Shown here in pieces: positions 48,823-56,909 of a stretch of DNA of 64,000 nucleotides (the stretch's first letter is position 1; every line of letters begins with the position of its first letter). A program made the position numbers and the translations under genes. The stretch is from Pseudomonadota bacterium (GTDB lineage: Bacteria; Pseudomonadota; Gammaproteobacteria; Steroidobacterales; Steroidobacteraceae), in the NCBI GenBank assembly GCA_023391335.1, contig JAEWBG010000076.1, positions 67,395-131,394 on the forward strand, given 5' to 3'. A model generated the notes under the pieces. It was not told the origin of the DNA. It did not search any database and was given only the letters and a program-made list of their open reading frames with translations.

Positions 48823-50616
48823 ATGTCGCGCTTGTCTCTAGCTGCAAAATTGCTCGCACTACTACTGGTGAGCACAGTCGCGTCTGCGACGCCACCTTCG
48901 AATGACGACGATGACGATCAGCGTCTCCTAGAAGAAATCGTCGTCACCGGGATGCACGCAACGCAAGGGGGTGCGCAGGACATCAACTATTTCCGTGGTG
49001 CAGTGGAGCAGGACAAGATTCCTCATCCGAACGATCTCACCGCGGAAGGCCTCTTTAGCGAGCACGACATTCTGTTTCCGGAGCGTGCCCCATGCCACCA
49101 GCTTTTCTGCTTGACCGGAGAGTCGATCCGTGCAGATCTCCTCGCTGTGCCTGAGGCTCGGTATCTGGTGGGCATCGGCTTTGCTTCAAATCTCGATCCG
49201 AAGACATGGAAACGTGAGCCGTTGAATCTGGTGGCGGTGGTCGACAAATCGGGCTCGATGGACGGCGAACCGCTTGACCTGGTTCGGCAGAGTTTGCTCG
49301 AGGTCACAAAGCAACTGAAACCGGATGATCAGGTCAGCATCGTTCTCTATGGCGATGCGTCAGAGGTTTATCTCGAACCGACTAAGGTCGACTCCCGAGG
49401 TAAAAAAGCGATCAACGCCGCAATTCGAGGCATCGAGAGCAACGGCTCCACTTCGATGGAAGCGGGATTGAAGGTGGGCTACAAGGTGGCGTTCGACACC
49501 GCGCCGCAATTCAAAGGTACGACGCGGCTCATGTTGTTCACCGACGAGCGCCCGAATGTTGGTGCGACCGATGCCGACAGTTTCATGGGAATGGCGATCG
49601 CCGCCTCAAATCGCAACATCGGGCTGACGACGATAGGCGTCGGTGTGCAGTTCGGCGCCGAGCTTGCGACGAAAATCAGCAGCGTGCGCGGCGGTAACCT
49701 GTATTTCCTCCGTGACGAAAATGACGTCCGTTCGGTGTATGCCGATCAACTCGACTACATGGTGAGCGAGCTTGCGCATGATCTGGAACTCACGCTCGCG
49801 CCTCATGCCGGCTACCACATCTCAGGCGTGTACGGCATCCCGGGCGAACTCATGAACTGGCAAAACGACACTGTAGTTCATGTGAAGATTCCAACCGTGT
49901 TCCTATCGAATCGTGGCGGTGCAATCTTCCTAGCGCTCGCGCGAGATCCCGATTCGACTTTTGTCCCGGAACATGTTCCTTCGCCGAAGGAAACGCTCGC
50001 CACCGTTTCCGTCTCGTATGTTCCGGCGGGCACTCGCACTTCGTCCCTAACGCACGACAGCATCGACGTCGCAGCGGCCTCTGGGACGCCAAGCGACGGC
50101 ATGCAACTTGGGCACTTGCTGGTCGACGAATTTACCGTCCTCCACAAATCGACATCTGCCCACTATCTCAAGAACGATCAGGAAACGGCGTACCAACTCG
50201 TTCACGCCTTCAAAGGCAGGCTGCAGACGGTCCAAAGCAACGATTTGCGTCAGGAACAGGATCTGATTGGACGCATGGATGAGCAGTTCGCATTTCTTTC
50301 GGGGCATTCCTCAGAGGCGCCGCACAGGTCTCACTCTGCGCAGTTGTGGGGGATGTGGAAGATCGAGCGCATCGAAGGAAGCGGTGCCGACATTCATCGC
50401 GGCGAATACATTGAGTTCACGCCCGACAACGACTTCCGCGTGTATGCAAAGGATTCGGATCGGACCAAACCACGCGAAGAAGACACGTACGAGTACAACA
50501 GCAACCAACTGCACATCGTCGATTCCGAACTCGTGTTCAATTACGTCACGTATCGAAAGTCGCTCGAGTTACGGCATCGAAGTGGCGTGGTGATTTACTT
50601 GAGTAGAGTGGGATAG
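48823..50616 (+). CDS. Exported von Willebrand factor A domain protein
   Basis: 597 residues from ATG 48823. Signal peptide (AAKLLALLLVSTVASATP), then an acidic stretch and the motif LLEEIVVTGM, which looks like the N-terminal TonB-box region of outer-membrane receptors. A vWA domain follows with the metal site DKSGSMDGEP, the second contact NGSTSMEAGLKVG and FTDERPN. The C-terminal third (DVAAASGTPSDGMQLGHLLV; LWGMWKIERIEG) is of unknown fold. It probably acts at the cell surface or in the periplasm. The start follows a repeat-rich spacer; the frame is open up to 48751. Confidence 0.85.
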   Translation: MSRLSLAAKLLALLLVSTVASATPPSNDDDDDQRLLEEIVVTGMHATQGGAQDINYFRGAVEQDKIPHPNDLTAEGLFSEHDILFPERAPCHQLFCLTGESIRADLLAVPEARYLVGIGFASNLDPKTWKREPLNLVAVVDKSGSMDGEPLDLVRQSLLEVTKQLKPDDQVSIVLYGDASEVYLEPTKVDSRGKKAINAAIRGIESNGSTSMEAGLKVGYKVAFDTAPQFKGTTRLMLFTDERPNVGATDADSFMGMAIAASNRNIGLTTIGVGVQFGAELATKISSVRGGNLYFLRDENDVRSVYADQLDYMVSELAHDLELTLAPHAGYHISGVYGIPGELMNWQNDTVVHVKIPTVFLSNRGGAIFLALARDPDSTFVPEHVPSPKETLATVSVSYVPAGTRTSSLTHDSIDVAAASGTPSDGMQLGHLLVDEFTVLHKSTSAHYLKNDQETAYQLVHAFKGRLQTVQSNDLRQEQDLIGRMDEQFAFLSGHSSEAPHRSHSAQLWGMWKIERIEGSGADIHRGEYIEFTPDNDFRVYAKDSDRTKPREEDTYEYNSNQLHIVDSELVFNYVTYRKSLELRHRSGVVIYLSRVG

Positions 50617-50648
50617 ATGCGAGTCATGGATGACGAGGGCAGCGGTGT

Positions 50649-51287
50649 GTGCGTGTGAGTAGTGCGACGTATAAGCACATCCTGTTCGTCGACTACGAGA
50701 ATAGGGACATCGACCTGAATGTCGTGCCACCGGATGTTCTCGTTCGGTTCTTCTTCGGCGCATCCCAAAAGAAAGTCTCAACTGAATTCTTCAGAGCCGC
50801 GCGGCAGCTCGGCGAGCGCTTCATAGATATCGATATCGAAGGGCAGAGCAAGAACGCCCTGGACTTCCACATCGCGTTCTATTTGGGTGAGTGTCTCGCG
50901 AGCAATCCGAAAGCGAGCTGCATCATTCTGTCCGGTGATAAGGGATTCGATCCGCTTGTGAAGCATCTACGCAAACGTGGACTTGCAGTGCGTCGCGTTC
51001 CATCCATCACCGAAGCATTCGGTTCTGCCAAACAGAAGGTGTCAAAGCCGAAAGCATCAACGACGAACAAATCGAATGGTCCAGCCTCGTTGAATTACGA
51101 AGAGGTAGTCGCGTGGCTTAAGAAGCTGGACCAGAAGGCGCGCCCAGGAAAGCGAAAGACGTTGATCGCGCATATCAAGGCGACGTTCAAGGGTAGTTCG
51201 GAAGCCGAGCTGAATGGTGTTTTGGAGAGATTGATAGCGGAGAAGAAGGTCAGCGAAGTGGGTGGGGCGGTGGAGTATTCGTTGTGA
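50649..51287 (+). CDS. PIN/NYN-like domain protein
   Basis: 212 residues, GTG start with GAGGG nine bases upstream. The N-terminal 120 residues have the acidic triad and layout of PIN-like nucleases: HILFVDYENRDIDL, NALDFHIAFYLGE and ILSGDKGFDPLVKHLRKRGL. The C-terminal 60 residues (VVAWLKKLDQKARPGKRKTLIAHIKATF, in part) form a small helical domain that may bind nucleic acid. Such proteins cut RNA or act in defence; the exact substrate is unknown. Confidence 0.8.
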   Translation: MRVSSATYKHILFVDYENRDIDLNVVPPDVLVRFFFGASQKKVSTEFFRAARQLGERFIDIDIEGQSKNALDFHIAFYLGECLASNPKASCIILSGDKGFDPLVKHLRKRGLAVRRVPSITEAFGSAKQKVSKPKASTTNKSNGPASLNYEEVVAWLKKLDQKARPGKRKTLIAHIKATFKGSSEAELNGVLERLIAEKKVSEVGGAVEYSL

Positions 51288-51336
51288 TCGAAGCGCTGAA
51301 TGTGAGTTTTTCGAACGCAAGTGGATATGGCGTGTT

Positions 51337-51393
51337 GTGCAACTTGTATGGGGGTGCAAGGGGTCGCGAGTTCGAAATTTGCCCTCCCGACCA
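51337..51393 (+). tRNA. Degenerate tRNA-Pro-like 3' fragment (remnant)
   Basis: From the anticodon arm to the CCA end the sequence resembles tRNA-Pro: CTTGT/GCAAG anticodon stem around ATGGGGGT, GGGGTC variable part, T-arm with GTTCGAAA, acceptor end CCCGACCA. The D arm and 5' acceptor strand are missing and the anticodon loop has 8 bases, so it is not a working tRNA. A tRNA 3' end of this kind is the usual footprint of integrase-mediated insertion. Confidence 0.45.
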
Positions 51394-51959
51394 ATACTTA
51401 CGAGCGTCTGGCTCCCGTCCTGTGGTCACCCTTATGGTCACCCTCGTTTGCGCCGCACTTGCATTTTGCTTCCCTGTCCGCATATTGATCACGTTCCAAT
51501 CCGGAATAAGGATCGTAGCGAGGTTGTTATGACCAAGCTTTTGACGATCCGTACTTCTTGCGCGTGATACGCCACGTGAGAGTCGGGCAACGCGGATCGG
51601 AATAGAACGGCAAGCGGATAGTGGGCCACTTGGGGAGGCGCGGGCTTAATCAACCCTTCACAACGTCGATTCACATTGACGTGCCGGTCGGATGACCGGA
51701 CGCGCCGCCACGCGTTAGTGGCGTTTCGTCAGCTCCAAGACTCCTTCGGCGTAGCGTATCAATGCGCTGAGTTTCGCTGCTGCGGTAGCGGATGTATCCG
51801 TGAGGGTCGGCAAGCCCGGCCGCGACAAGACTGCGCCCCTGAAGGATCCGCGAAAGCTGTACCCGGACGGACAAGCGTAAGCTGGCGTGACAAGAAGGCT
51901 GCCCTCGCTGTTCGCTGCAAGAACAAGAACGCACGGAATTCGCATACGGGGAGGCTTCG
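51394..51959 (+). other. Non-coding or decayed stretch after the tRNA fragment
   Basis: About 570 bp with no convincing gene. One frame reads FAAAVADVSVRVGKPGRDKT and then APLKDPRKLYPDGQA before a stop (about 51770-51870), which may be a gene remnant. A strong GGGGAGG ribosome binding site at its end serves the next gene. Confidence 0.4.
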
Positions 51960-52970
51960 GTGGCAGGCAACGAACAAGGCAAAAGAATTCAGCAACTTTG
52001 TGACGACATCACAAGGGATCCAGTCGCCTCGCTGGTTACAAACCTCGATTGGGGAAGACTTAACTTCGAACAGGCTAGAGCAGACTTAGAACAAATTTTC
52101 GCAATAGCCACTCAGATAAGAAATCTGCCGATCGAAGCGATGCCAGAGACTGAAATCCAGCACATCGCGAACGTACTCCAAAACGCGGCTCAACAGGTCG
52201 GATTGATCCGCTCTTTCACGGTCGAACAGGCTAATCCAACGGGCCAGCGGGACGCTGTCGTCGCCAACATTGCTGGTGTATCGACGCAGCTGTACATCCA
52301 ATCGCAAGCAAGATTACCGTTCCTCGCACTCCAGCGCGGGGACGTTCGCAAGAATGAGGAAGAGTTGGGCAAGCTCGTCAAAGATTTCCGCCAGGTACTT
52401 TCGGAGCAGCGAGCTGACGCGAACAAGAAGAGCAAAGAGTTAGAGCAGATCATTGCCGCAGCTCGGGAGGCGGCGGCAAAAGTAGGGGTCGCGCACTTCA
52501 CTGCGGATTTCACAAGGGTGGCGAGCGATCTCGAAACCTCTGCCAACAATTGGCTGATTACCACAGGCATGTTCGCCGCTGCGACGATCGCATCCGCGAT
52601 AGCGTTTCCTTTCGTGTTCCACGTGGAAGGCGCGAACATGACGCTGCAGGCAATTCAGGTTTTTACGTCTAAGCTGGTTGCTCTGGGTGCGCTGTTCACA
52701 GCTACGGTCTGGTGCGGCGGTATGTACAAGGCCGCGAAGCATCAGGCCACCGTGAATCACCATCGCGCGAATGCACTCAAAACCTTTGAAGCATTCGTGA
52801 AGTCTGCGAGCGATGAGCAGACAAAGAACGCCGTGCTAATGGAGGCAACGCGATCAATCTTCGCCGTCGGAAGTACCGGCTATTTAGAAGGCACCGAGGG
52901 CGGCGCCGATGGCGCTCTGAAGATTTTGGAGATCGTCAAATCTGCAAGTGATCCGGTCAACGGTAAGTAG
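51960..52970 (+). CDS. Coiled-coil membrane protein of unknown function
   Basis: 336 residues, GTG start with GGGGAGG five bases upstream. Residues 1-190 are helical with a charged coiled coil (VKDFRQVLSEQRADANKKSK). Two membrane helices follow (WLITTGMFAAATIASAIAFP and FTSKLVALGALFTATVWCGG), then a C-terminal helical domain (HHRANALKTFEAFVKSASDE, EATRSIFAVGSTGYLEGTEG). The layout, a sensor-like soluble part plus a two-helix hairpin, is seen in accessory and defence loci, but I cannot name the family. Confidence 0.65.
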   Translation: MAGNEQGKRIQQLCDDITRDPVASLVTNLDWGRLNFEQARADLEQIFAIATQIRNLPIEAMPETEIQHIANVLQNAAQQVGLIRSFTVEQANPTGQRDAVVANIAGVSTQLYIQSQARLPFLALQRGDVRKNEEELGKLVKDFRQVLSEQRADANKKSKELEQIIAAAREAAAKVGVAHFTADFTRVASDLETSANNWLITTGMFAAATIASAIAFPFVFHVEGANMTLQAIQVFTSKLVALGALFTATVWCGGMYKAAKHQATVNHHRANALKTFEAFVKSASDEQTKNAVLMEATRSIFAVGSTGYLEGTEGGADGALKILEIVKSASDPVNGK

Positions 52971-53006
52971 CACATTGACGAACATGTGAGCGAAAGGAGA
53001 CTCCCT

Positions 53007-53201
53007 ATGTCTGACAAAGATCGGCAGATCAGCGGCTCGGTGAAAACCGAAAGCGTAGATGGCAAGCACCGTGTGACCTTGGATCTCGCAAAGCAAATTG
53101 CGTTTCACGAGAAGGAGGTGAAAAAGGATCGCAGCTACTGGCTAGACCTGTATTGCGAATGCTTTGCCGTTGTGAACTTTGGAAACAGACAAACGAAATA
53201 G
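53007..53201 (+). CDS. Small hypothetical protein
   Basis: 64 residues from ATG 53007, with AGGAG seven bases upstream. Charged, no membrane segment; the last 20 residues (WLDLYCECFAVVNFGNRQTK) hold two cysteines. It lies 36 bp after the membrane protein gene and is probably co-transcribed with it. No family recognised. Confidence 0.55.
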   Translation: MSDKDRQISGSVKTESVDGKHRVTLDLAKQIAFHEKEVKKDRSYWLDLYCECFAVVNFGNRQTK

Positions 53202-53217
53202 GTGAGGCAGCAAGAAA

Positions 53218-53244
53218 AAGGGCGAGGCTATTAACCCCGCCCTT
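53218..53244 (-). terminator. Intrinsic terminator between convergent genes
   Basis: AAGGGCG pairs with CGCCCTT, with two further GC pairs inside. Read on the minus strand the stem is followed by TTTTTCTT, so it best serves the minus-strand gene at 53346-54134, and may work in both directions. Confidence 0.65.
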
Positions 53245-53345
53245 CGGCTCACGCCTTGGGCTTCGCTCCAAGCAGTGAGACCAACTTTGCGAGTCAGAGT
53301 GGGCAATGAACTGCTGAATATCTGCATTCGTCGAGCGCCTCCCCA

Positions 53346-54134
53346 CTACATGGCGGATAGCGCAGGAACATTTGCTGGATCTGCTGCTCGTTCCTCTTTG
53401 AAAAGTTCTTCCGTGAGAGATACGAGTACTTCATCTCCGCAAAGAGTTGCTCCAGCAGCATGGAGCTGGAGTGCTGCTGTGTGTATTGACACTAGCGACT
53501 TATCGGCGAACTCGACGATGGCAGTCGTGTAGTCTTGCAGCAATTTGGTTCGCCTAGGGCCAAGTGATCTTTCGATATCCGCCACAGTTGCCTTGCTTAC
53601 CAGCCCGTGGCTCTCCAATGTCGGCTGCACCTCTTGCATGTGGAGCTCGTTTCGGCGTTGGATTATCAGTACAAGCTTCGCAAACCGACTTTCCTCAAGC
53701 GCTAGCTTGCTCATGATCGTTTTGTCAGATGACCGGAAAAGAAATTGAAGATCGGCATACTGGAAGCGAGGTACCTCTAAAACACGCATGTCCGACGGAG
53801 GCATGCAATACCACGCGATTGGTGACTTCCTCACTGGATCGACAACCTGTTCGACAAAATCCGCGACGTCGCAGCGCATCTGACCCAATGTGTGAATAGC
53901 GAGGTTGATTGCAGCCGCACGCCGTTCGTTCTCCTGCTTGTCGGCCCTGGCGTGCTCGACCTTGAACGTGAGCAGAGCACCGCCGATGACGCCTGCAATG
54001 GTGGCAAGTAGCTGAGGCATGAATTGCGACATGAAATTGCCGAGATCGAAGTAGCCTGCCGCGACTTGTGCCGTGGAAAAGCCTGCCAGAGCTCCCGTGA
54101 GCAACCCTATTGTGAGCATTAGCCAGCGATTCAT
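53346..54134 (-). CDS. Two-helix membrane protein of unknown function
   Basis: 262 residues. Two N-terminal membrane helices (MLTIGLLTGALAGFSTAQVA and FMPQLLATIAGVIGGALLTF) followed by a long soluble, largely helical cytoplasmic domain (VEHARADKQENERRAAAINL, LALEESRFAKLVLIIQRRNE). Convergent with the two plus-strand genes before it. No family recognised. Base composition is lower in GC than the flagellar genes, in keeping with an acquired region. Confidence 0.65.
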   Translation of the reverse strand: MNRWLMLTIGLLTGALAGFSTAQVAAGYFDLGNFMSQFMPQLLATIAGVIGGALLTFKVEHARADKQENERRAAAINLAIHTLGQMRCDVADFVEQVVDPVRKSPIAWYCMPPSDMRVLEVPRFQYADLQFLFRSSDKTIMSKLALEESRFAKLVLIIQRRNELHMQEVQPTLESHGLVSKATVADIERSLGPRRTKLLQDYTTAIVEFADKSLVSIHTAALQLHAAGATLCGDEVLVSLTEELFKEERAADPANVPALSAM

Positions 54135-54307
54135 CTGGGCTCTCCTGGTGCCGTAGGCGCAGACGACTACCTATCGCCTGAGTCGGCGGCGCCATTCTAA
54201 CAATCGAACGTTTTGGTGTCGGTTTCGTTTTTTCGGTTTCGAGCGAGTATCGATAGTGCGTGGTGTAATGGCCCGCCCGTGGCAAGACCAAGTAACTATT
54301 AGGCAAC

Positions 54308-54324
54308 GCGTTTCCGCTGAAACG
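54308..54324. repeat. GCGTTTCCGCTGAAACG motif, copy 1
   Basis: Exact copy. Inverted halves GTTTC and GAAAC around CGCT. Confidence 0.75.
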
Positions 54325-54491
54325 TCAGTTGGTGATCCACAGCTGACCATCAGAATTTGACCAGAACGGCCAAACTCTGATTCCGCAAAAAAAAAAGCAA
54401 CAGATCCATTTCCGCTCATGCCGATACGGCCGACGGCAAACTGGTCTCGGTGTCGGCGCCGGGCCGGAACCCGCGATGGTCAGTTGGCATG

Positions 54492-54508
54492 ACGTTTCCA
54501 CTGAAAGT
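54492..54508. repeat. GCGTTTCCGCTGAAACG motif, diverged copy 2
   Basis: ACGTTTCCACTGAAAGT, three differences from the consensus. Confidence 0.55.
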
Positions 54509-54706
54509 ACGGCAGGGCAAAGCCCGGAGAATGAGGATGGTGTGTAGAGGCGAATCAACATATCGAAACCGTCTATCAGAACTCGCAGGTGAGAGTCCTG
54601 CTTGGCAACTGTTAGTCACCAGCCAGGATCCGCAGGCGCAAAGGTGACAGACCTATTGGCACTCATGCCGGTGCTGTGGACACTCTGGGCGTTTATCATC
54701 ACGAAC

Positions 54707-54723
54707 GCGTTTCCGCTGAAACG
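54707..54723. repeat. GCGTTTCCGCTGAAACG motif, copy 3
   Basis: Exact copy. Confidence 0.75.
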
Positions 54724-54772
54724 TGCTGGCGACCGGCGTTTGCTCGTTCAACCACGACGATTCACATAGAAC

Positions 54773-54789
54773 GCGTTCCCGCTGAAACT
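54773..54789. repeat. GCGTTTCCGCTGAAACG motif, copy 4
   Basis: GCGTTCCCGCTGAAACT, two differences; 49 bp after copy 3 and 39 bp before the next start codon. Confidence 0.7.
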
Positions 54790-54827
54790 GCCGATGCCGC
54801 ACTTGGATACGTGAGCCGCAAGTAGAC

Positions 54828-55673
54828 ATGCAGAAGCCGAAATTTCGAATCATTCGAATAGGGCCGCTCGTTTCCATTCCTATCTTGCTTGCTGGCTGCG
54901 CTCCGGAAAACCACGGCTCGGTGGTACCTCTCACATTGCGAGACAACTTCGCAGTGGTCGTCGTGGAGATCAACGGCAAGCACGTGCCATTGGTGCTCGA
55001 CACTGGTAATTCGGTCTCAGTCAGTCTGACGAAAGAGGCCATGGAACGTTCCGGAGCGATCCCACTTGGAGATGCGTCCAAGGGTATGGACGTCAAAGGC
55101 AATCTGATTGAGTCGCCGAGATACAAACTTGCACGCGTCCAGATCGGGACGGCCGTGTTCACGGACGTCATCGCTGAGCTGGATGTGCACGATCCGTCCT
55201 ATCAGGCGACTCAAGTTGGCCAAGAGGGTTTTCTGGGGACGGAGCTCTTGAAGGGCTACAACGTCATGCTCGATTACCCGCATCGAAGGATGACGCTCAT
55301 GTCCACAGCGAACCCTTCTGCGGACTGCGACGGCGTGGCAGTCCCATTTTCGCCAGCGTGGAAGGGGGAGCCCGCCACAGAAGTAGTGCCCGATGCAGGT
55401 CGACTGGTTGTTTGGTGGGACACCGGAACGCCGCTCTCAGTGCTGAGCAGGAGATATGTTCAGCAGACTTCATGGGACGTGCAGCAAGAAACAGTAACCT
55501 CGAACAAGCTTCTTATCGGCGGCGTCGACTTTGGACCATGGCCGTTTGAAGTGTGGGATGTCTCGTTGCCGCCAGGATTCAACGGCTTTATCGGCTACGA
55601 CTTTTTTGCGTCCCACATCGTGTGTATGGACTTTCCCGAAAAGAAGCTTGTGATTCAGGGGTCGAAAAAGTAA
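54828..55673 (+). CDS. Aspartic-protease-like lipoprotein
   Basis: 281 residues. Lipoprotein signal (PLVSIPILLAGCAPEN, lipid on the Cys of LAGC). Two protease-like half motifs: LVLDTGNSVSVSLT and VVWWDTGTPLSVLS, each with the Asp-Thr-Gly triad, and the hydrophobic partner motifs FLGTELLKGYNVMLDYPHRR and FIGYDFFASHIVCMDFPEKK. One chain holding both halves resembles a pepsin-like or fused retropepsin-like fold. Likely periplasmic and membrane-attached. Upstream lies the motif-rich spacer; no operon partner is evident. Confidence 0.8.
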   Translation: MQKPKFRIIRIGPLVSIPILLAGCAPENHGSVVPLTLRDNFAVVVVEINGKHVPLVLDTGNSVSVSLTKEAMERSGAIPLGDASKGMDVKGNLIESPRYKLARVQIGTAVFTDVIAELDVHDPSYQATQVGQEGFLGTELLKGYNVMLDYPHRRMTLMSTANPSADCDGVAVPFSPAWKGEPATEVVPDAGRLVVWWDTGTPLSVLSRRYVQQTSWDVQQETVTSNKLLIGGVDFGPWPFEVWDVSLPPGFNGFIGYDFFASHIVCMDFPEKKLVIQGSKK

Positions 55674-55691
55674 CTGCACGTCGTGGTGCCG

Positions 55692-55708
55692 GCGTTTCCG
55701 CTGAAACC
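55692..55708. repeat. GCGTTTCCGCTGAAACG motif, copy 5
   Basis: GCGTTTCCGCTGAAACC, one difference; 18 bp after the stop of the lipoprotein gene. Confidence 0.72.
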
Positions 55709-55846
55709 GCGTCAAGCAATGCCTCACGTTTTCGCCTTTTGGGAAGCGTTTCTCTTCGCGACGTAGACACGACTCATCGCCAGGTGTGCGAGTCGCTAGG
55801 ACGCTATAGCGTCGCACCGCTATGATGCTCTCCGAGAGGTGACACC

Positions 55847-56083
55847 ATGAGCGAAGAAACGTCCAAGCGCGCTACGGTCTATTTCGAACCAGCGCTACAC
55901 AAAGCGATCCGCACTAAAGCAACCAATACTCACCGATCCGTGTCGGAGATTGTGAACGACGCCGTTCGGCTGGCATTGAGCGAAGACCACGAGGATCTCG
56001 CCGCGTTCGACGATCGTATCTCCGAACCGGTGATCTCTTACGCCGCGCTGCAGAAGAATTTGAAGTCGCATGGCAAGCTATGA
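55847..56083 (+). CDS. Ribbon-helix-helix antitoxin-like protein
   Basis: 78 residues. Ribbon-helix-helix DNA-binding N-terminus (RATVYFEPALHKAIRTKATN, HRSVSEIVNDAVRLAL) and an acidic tail (EDLAAFDDRISEPVISYAAL) of the kind that wraps a RelE/ParE toxin. AGAGG precedes the ATG. The next frame, starting 14 bases before its stop, opens with the N-terminus of such a toxin but stops after 18 codons, so the antitoxin is orphaned. It would normally autoregulate its promoter. Confidence 0.85.
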   Translation: MSEETSKRATVYFEPALHKAIRTKATNTHRSVSEIVNDAVRLALSEDHEDLAAFDDRISEPVISYAALQKNLKSHGKL

Positions 56084-56126
56084 GTTGGTCTTCAAGGCTC
56101 AGACACCGACAGCCCTAGTCGCTTAA
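56070..56126 (+). pseudogene. RelE-family toxin remnant
   Basis: ATG at 56070 overlapping the antitoxin end encodes MASYELVFKAQTPTALVA and stops. MASYELVFK is the usual start of RelE-like toxins that follow such antitoxins; the similarity ends after about ten residues, so the rest of the gene was deleted or replaced. Confidence 0.6.
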
Positions 56127-56209
56127 CTGGCCTCACGAATGAGCTGAAAGCGTCTCATCGGGGCTGCATAAATTACGGTCAGCTCTGCGCCGGCCGAAGG
56201 TCTCACCGA

Positions 56210-56866
56210 ATGCCTGAACCGCCAATTCTCTATTCTTTCCGCCGTTGTCCCTACGCAATGCGTGCTCGCCTTGCGATCGACGCTAGCGCGATCGCTTGCG
56301 AACTGCGGGAGATCACGTTGCGCGACAAACCCGCCGAAATGTTGCGTGCGTCACCGAAAGCAACTGTTCCTGTTTTGATCGATGAAGAAGCGCGCGTCAT
56401 CGATGAAAGCCTTGAGATCATGCTGTGGGCGTTACGACGCCACGATCCAGAACATTGGTTGGAACCCGAGCGCGGCGATGCGAACGAGATGTTGTCGCTG
56501 ATTGGACGTTTCGATACTGAGTTCAAAGGACATCTCGACCGATACAAGTATCCGGGTCGGTTCGCGGATGCGGATCCTGTTTTCAGCAGAAACGAAGCGA
56601 GTCGCGCGCTGATGGAGTTGGAGGACCGATTGCAAGGCGCTCCATTTTTGTTCGGGGCTCATGCGGCGCTAGCGGATATGGCCATCGCGCCCTTCGTGAG
56701 GCAGTTTGCTGCTGTCGATAGTGCCTGGTTCGAGCAGCAAGCTTGGACGCGGTTGGCCGCTTGGCTCGCGGCCATCGTCAACTCGCCGCGGTTCGTTCGC
56801 ATCATGCGACCGCTCAAGCCTTGGGTTCCTGGGACACGCGGAGTCCCGTTTCCATTTGGGGACTGA
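56210..56866 (+). CDS. Glutathione S-transferase family protein
   Basis: 218 residues. The N-terminal thioredoxin-like half has CPYAMRARLAI at the active-site position, the cis-proline region TVPVLIDEEARVIDESLEIM (in part) that binds glutathione, and an all-helical C-terminal half (PFLFGAHAALADMAIAPFVR). The Cys of CPYA suggests a Cys-type (omega/glutaredoxin-like) enzyme. Stands alone; a repeat-motif copy lies 47 bp downstream. Confidence 0.87.
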   Translation: MPEPPILYSFRRCPYAMRARLAIDASAIACELREITLRDKPAEMLRASPKATVPVLIDEEARVIDESLEIMLWALRRHDPEHWLEPERGDANEMLSLIGRFDTEFKGHLDRYKYPGRFADADPVFSRNEASRALMELEDRLQGAPFLFGAHAALADMAIAPFVRQFAAVDSAWFEQQAWTRLAAWLAAIVNSPRFVRIMRPLKPWVPGTRGVPFPFGD

Positions 56867-56909
56867 GTGCAGGACCACGCTCTCGTCCGGTAACCGGCAT
56901 GACTATGAA

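Larger units (their letters stand above)
54135..54827 (+). other. Spacer rich in the GCGTTTCCGCTGAAACG motif
   Basis: About 690 bp without a supportable gene. It holds four copies of the motif (listed separately), an A10 run near 54388, and a long AT-poor stretch. The small open frames here are translations of the motif (for example FQRKR). Confidence 0.5.

Noticed and set aside
51284..51532. Open frame of 82 codons downstream of the PIN-like gene
   Set aside because: It reads through the tRNA-Pro-like fragment and has no family resemblance or ribosome binding site; treated as chance.
54653..55171. Minus-strand frame opposite the lipoprotein gene
   Set aside because: Its apparent repeats (FQRKR) are the dispersed motif; the plus-strand gene has clear motifs.
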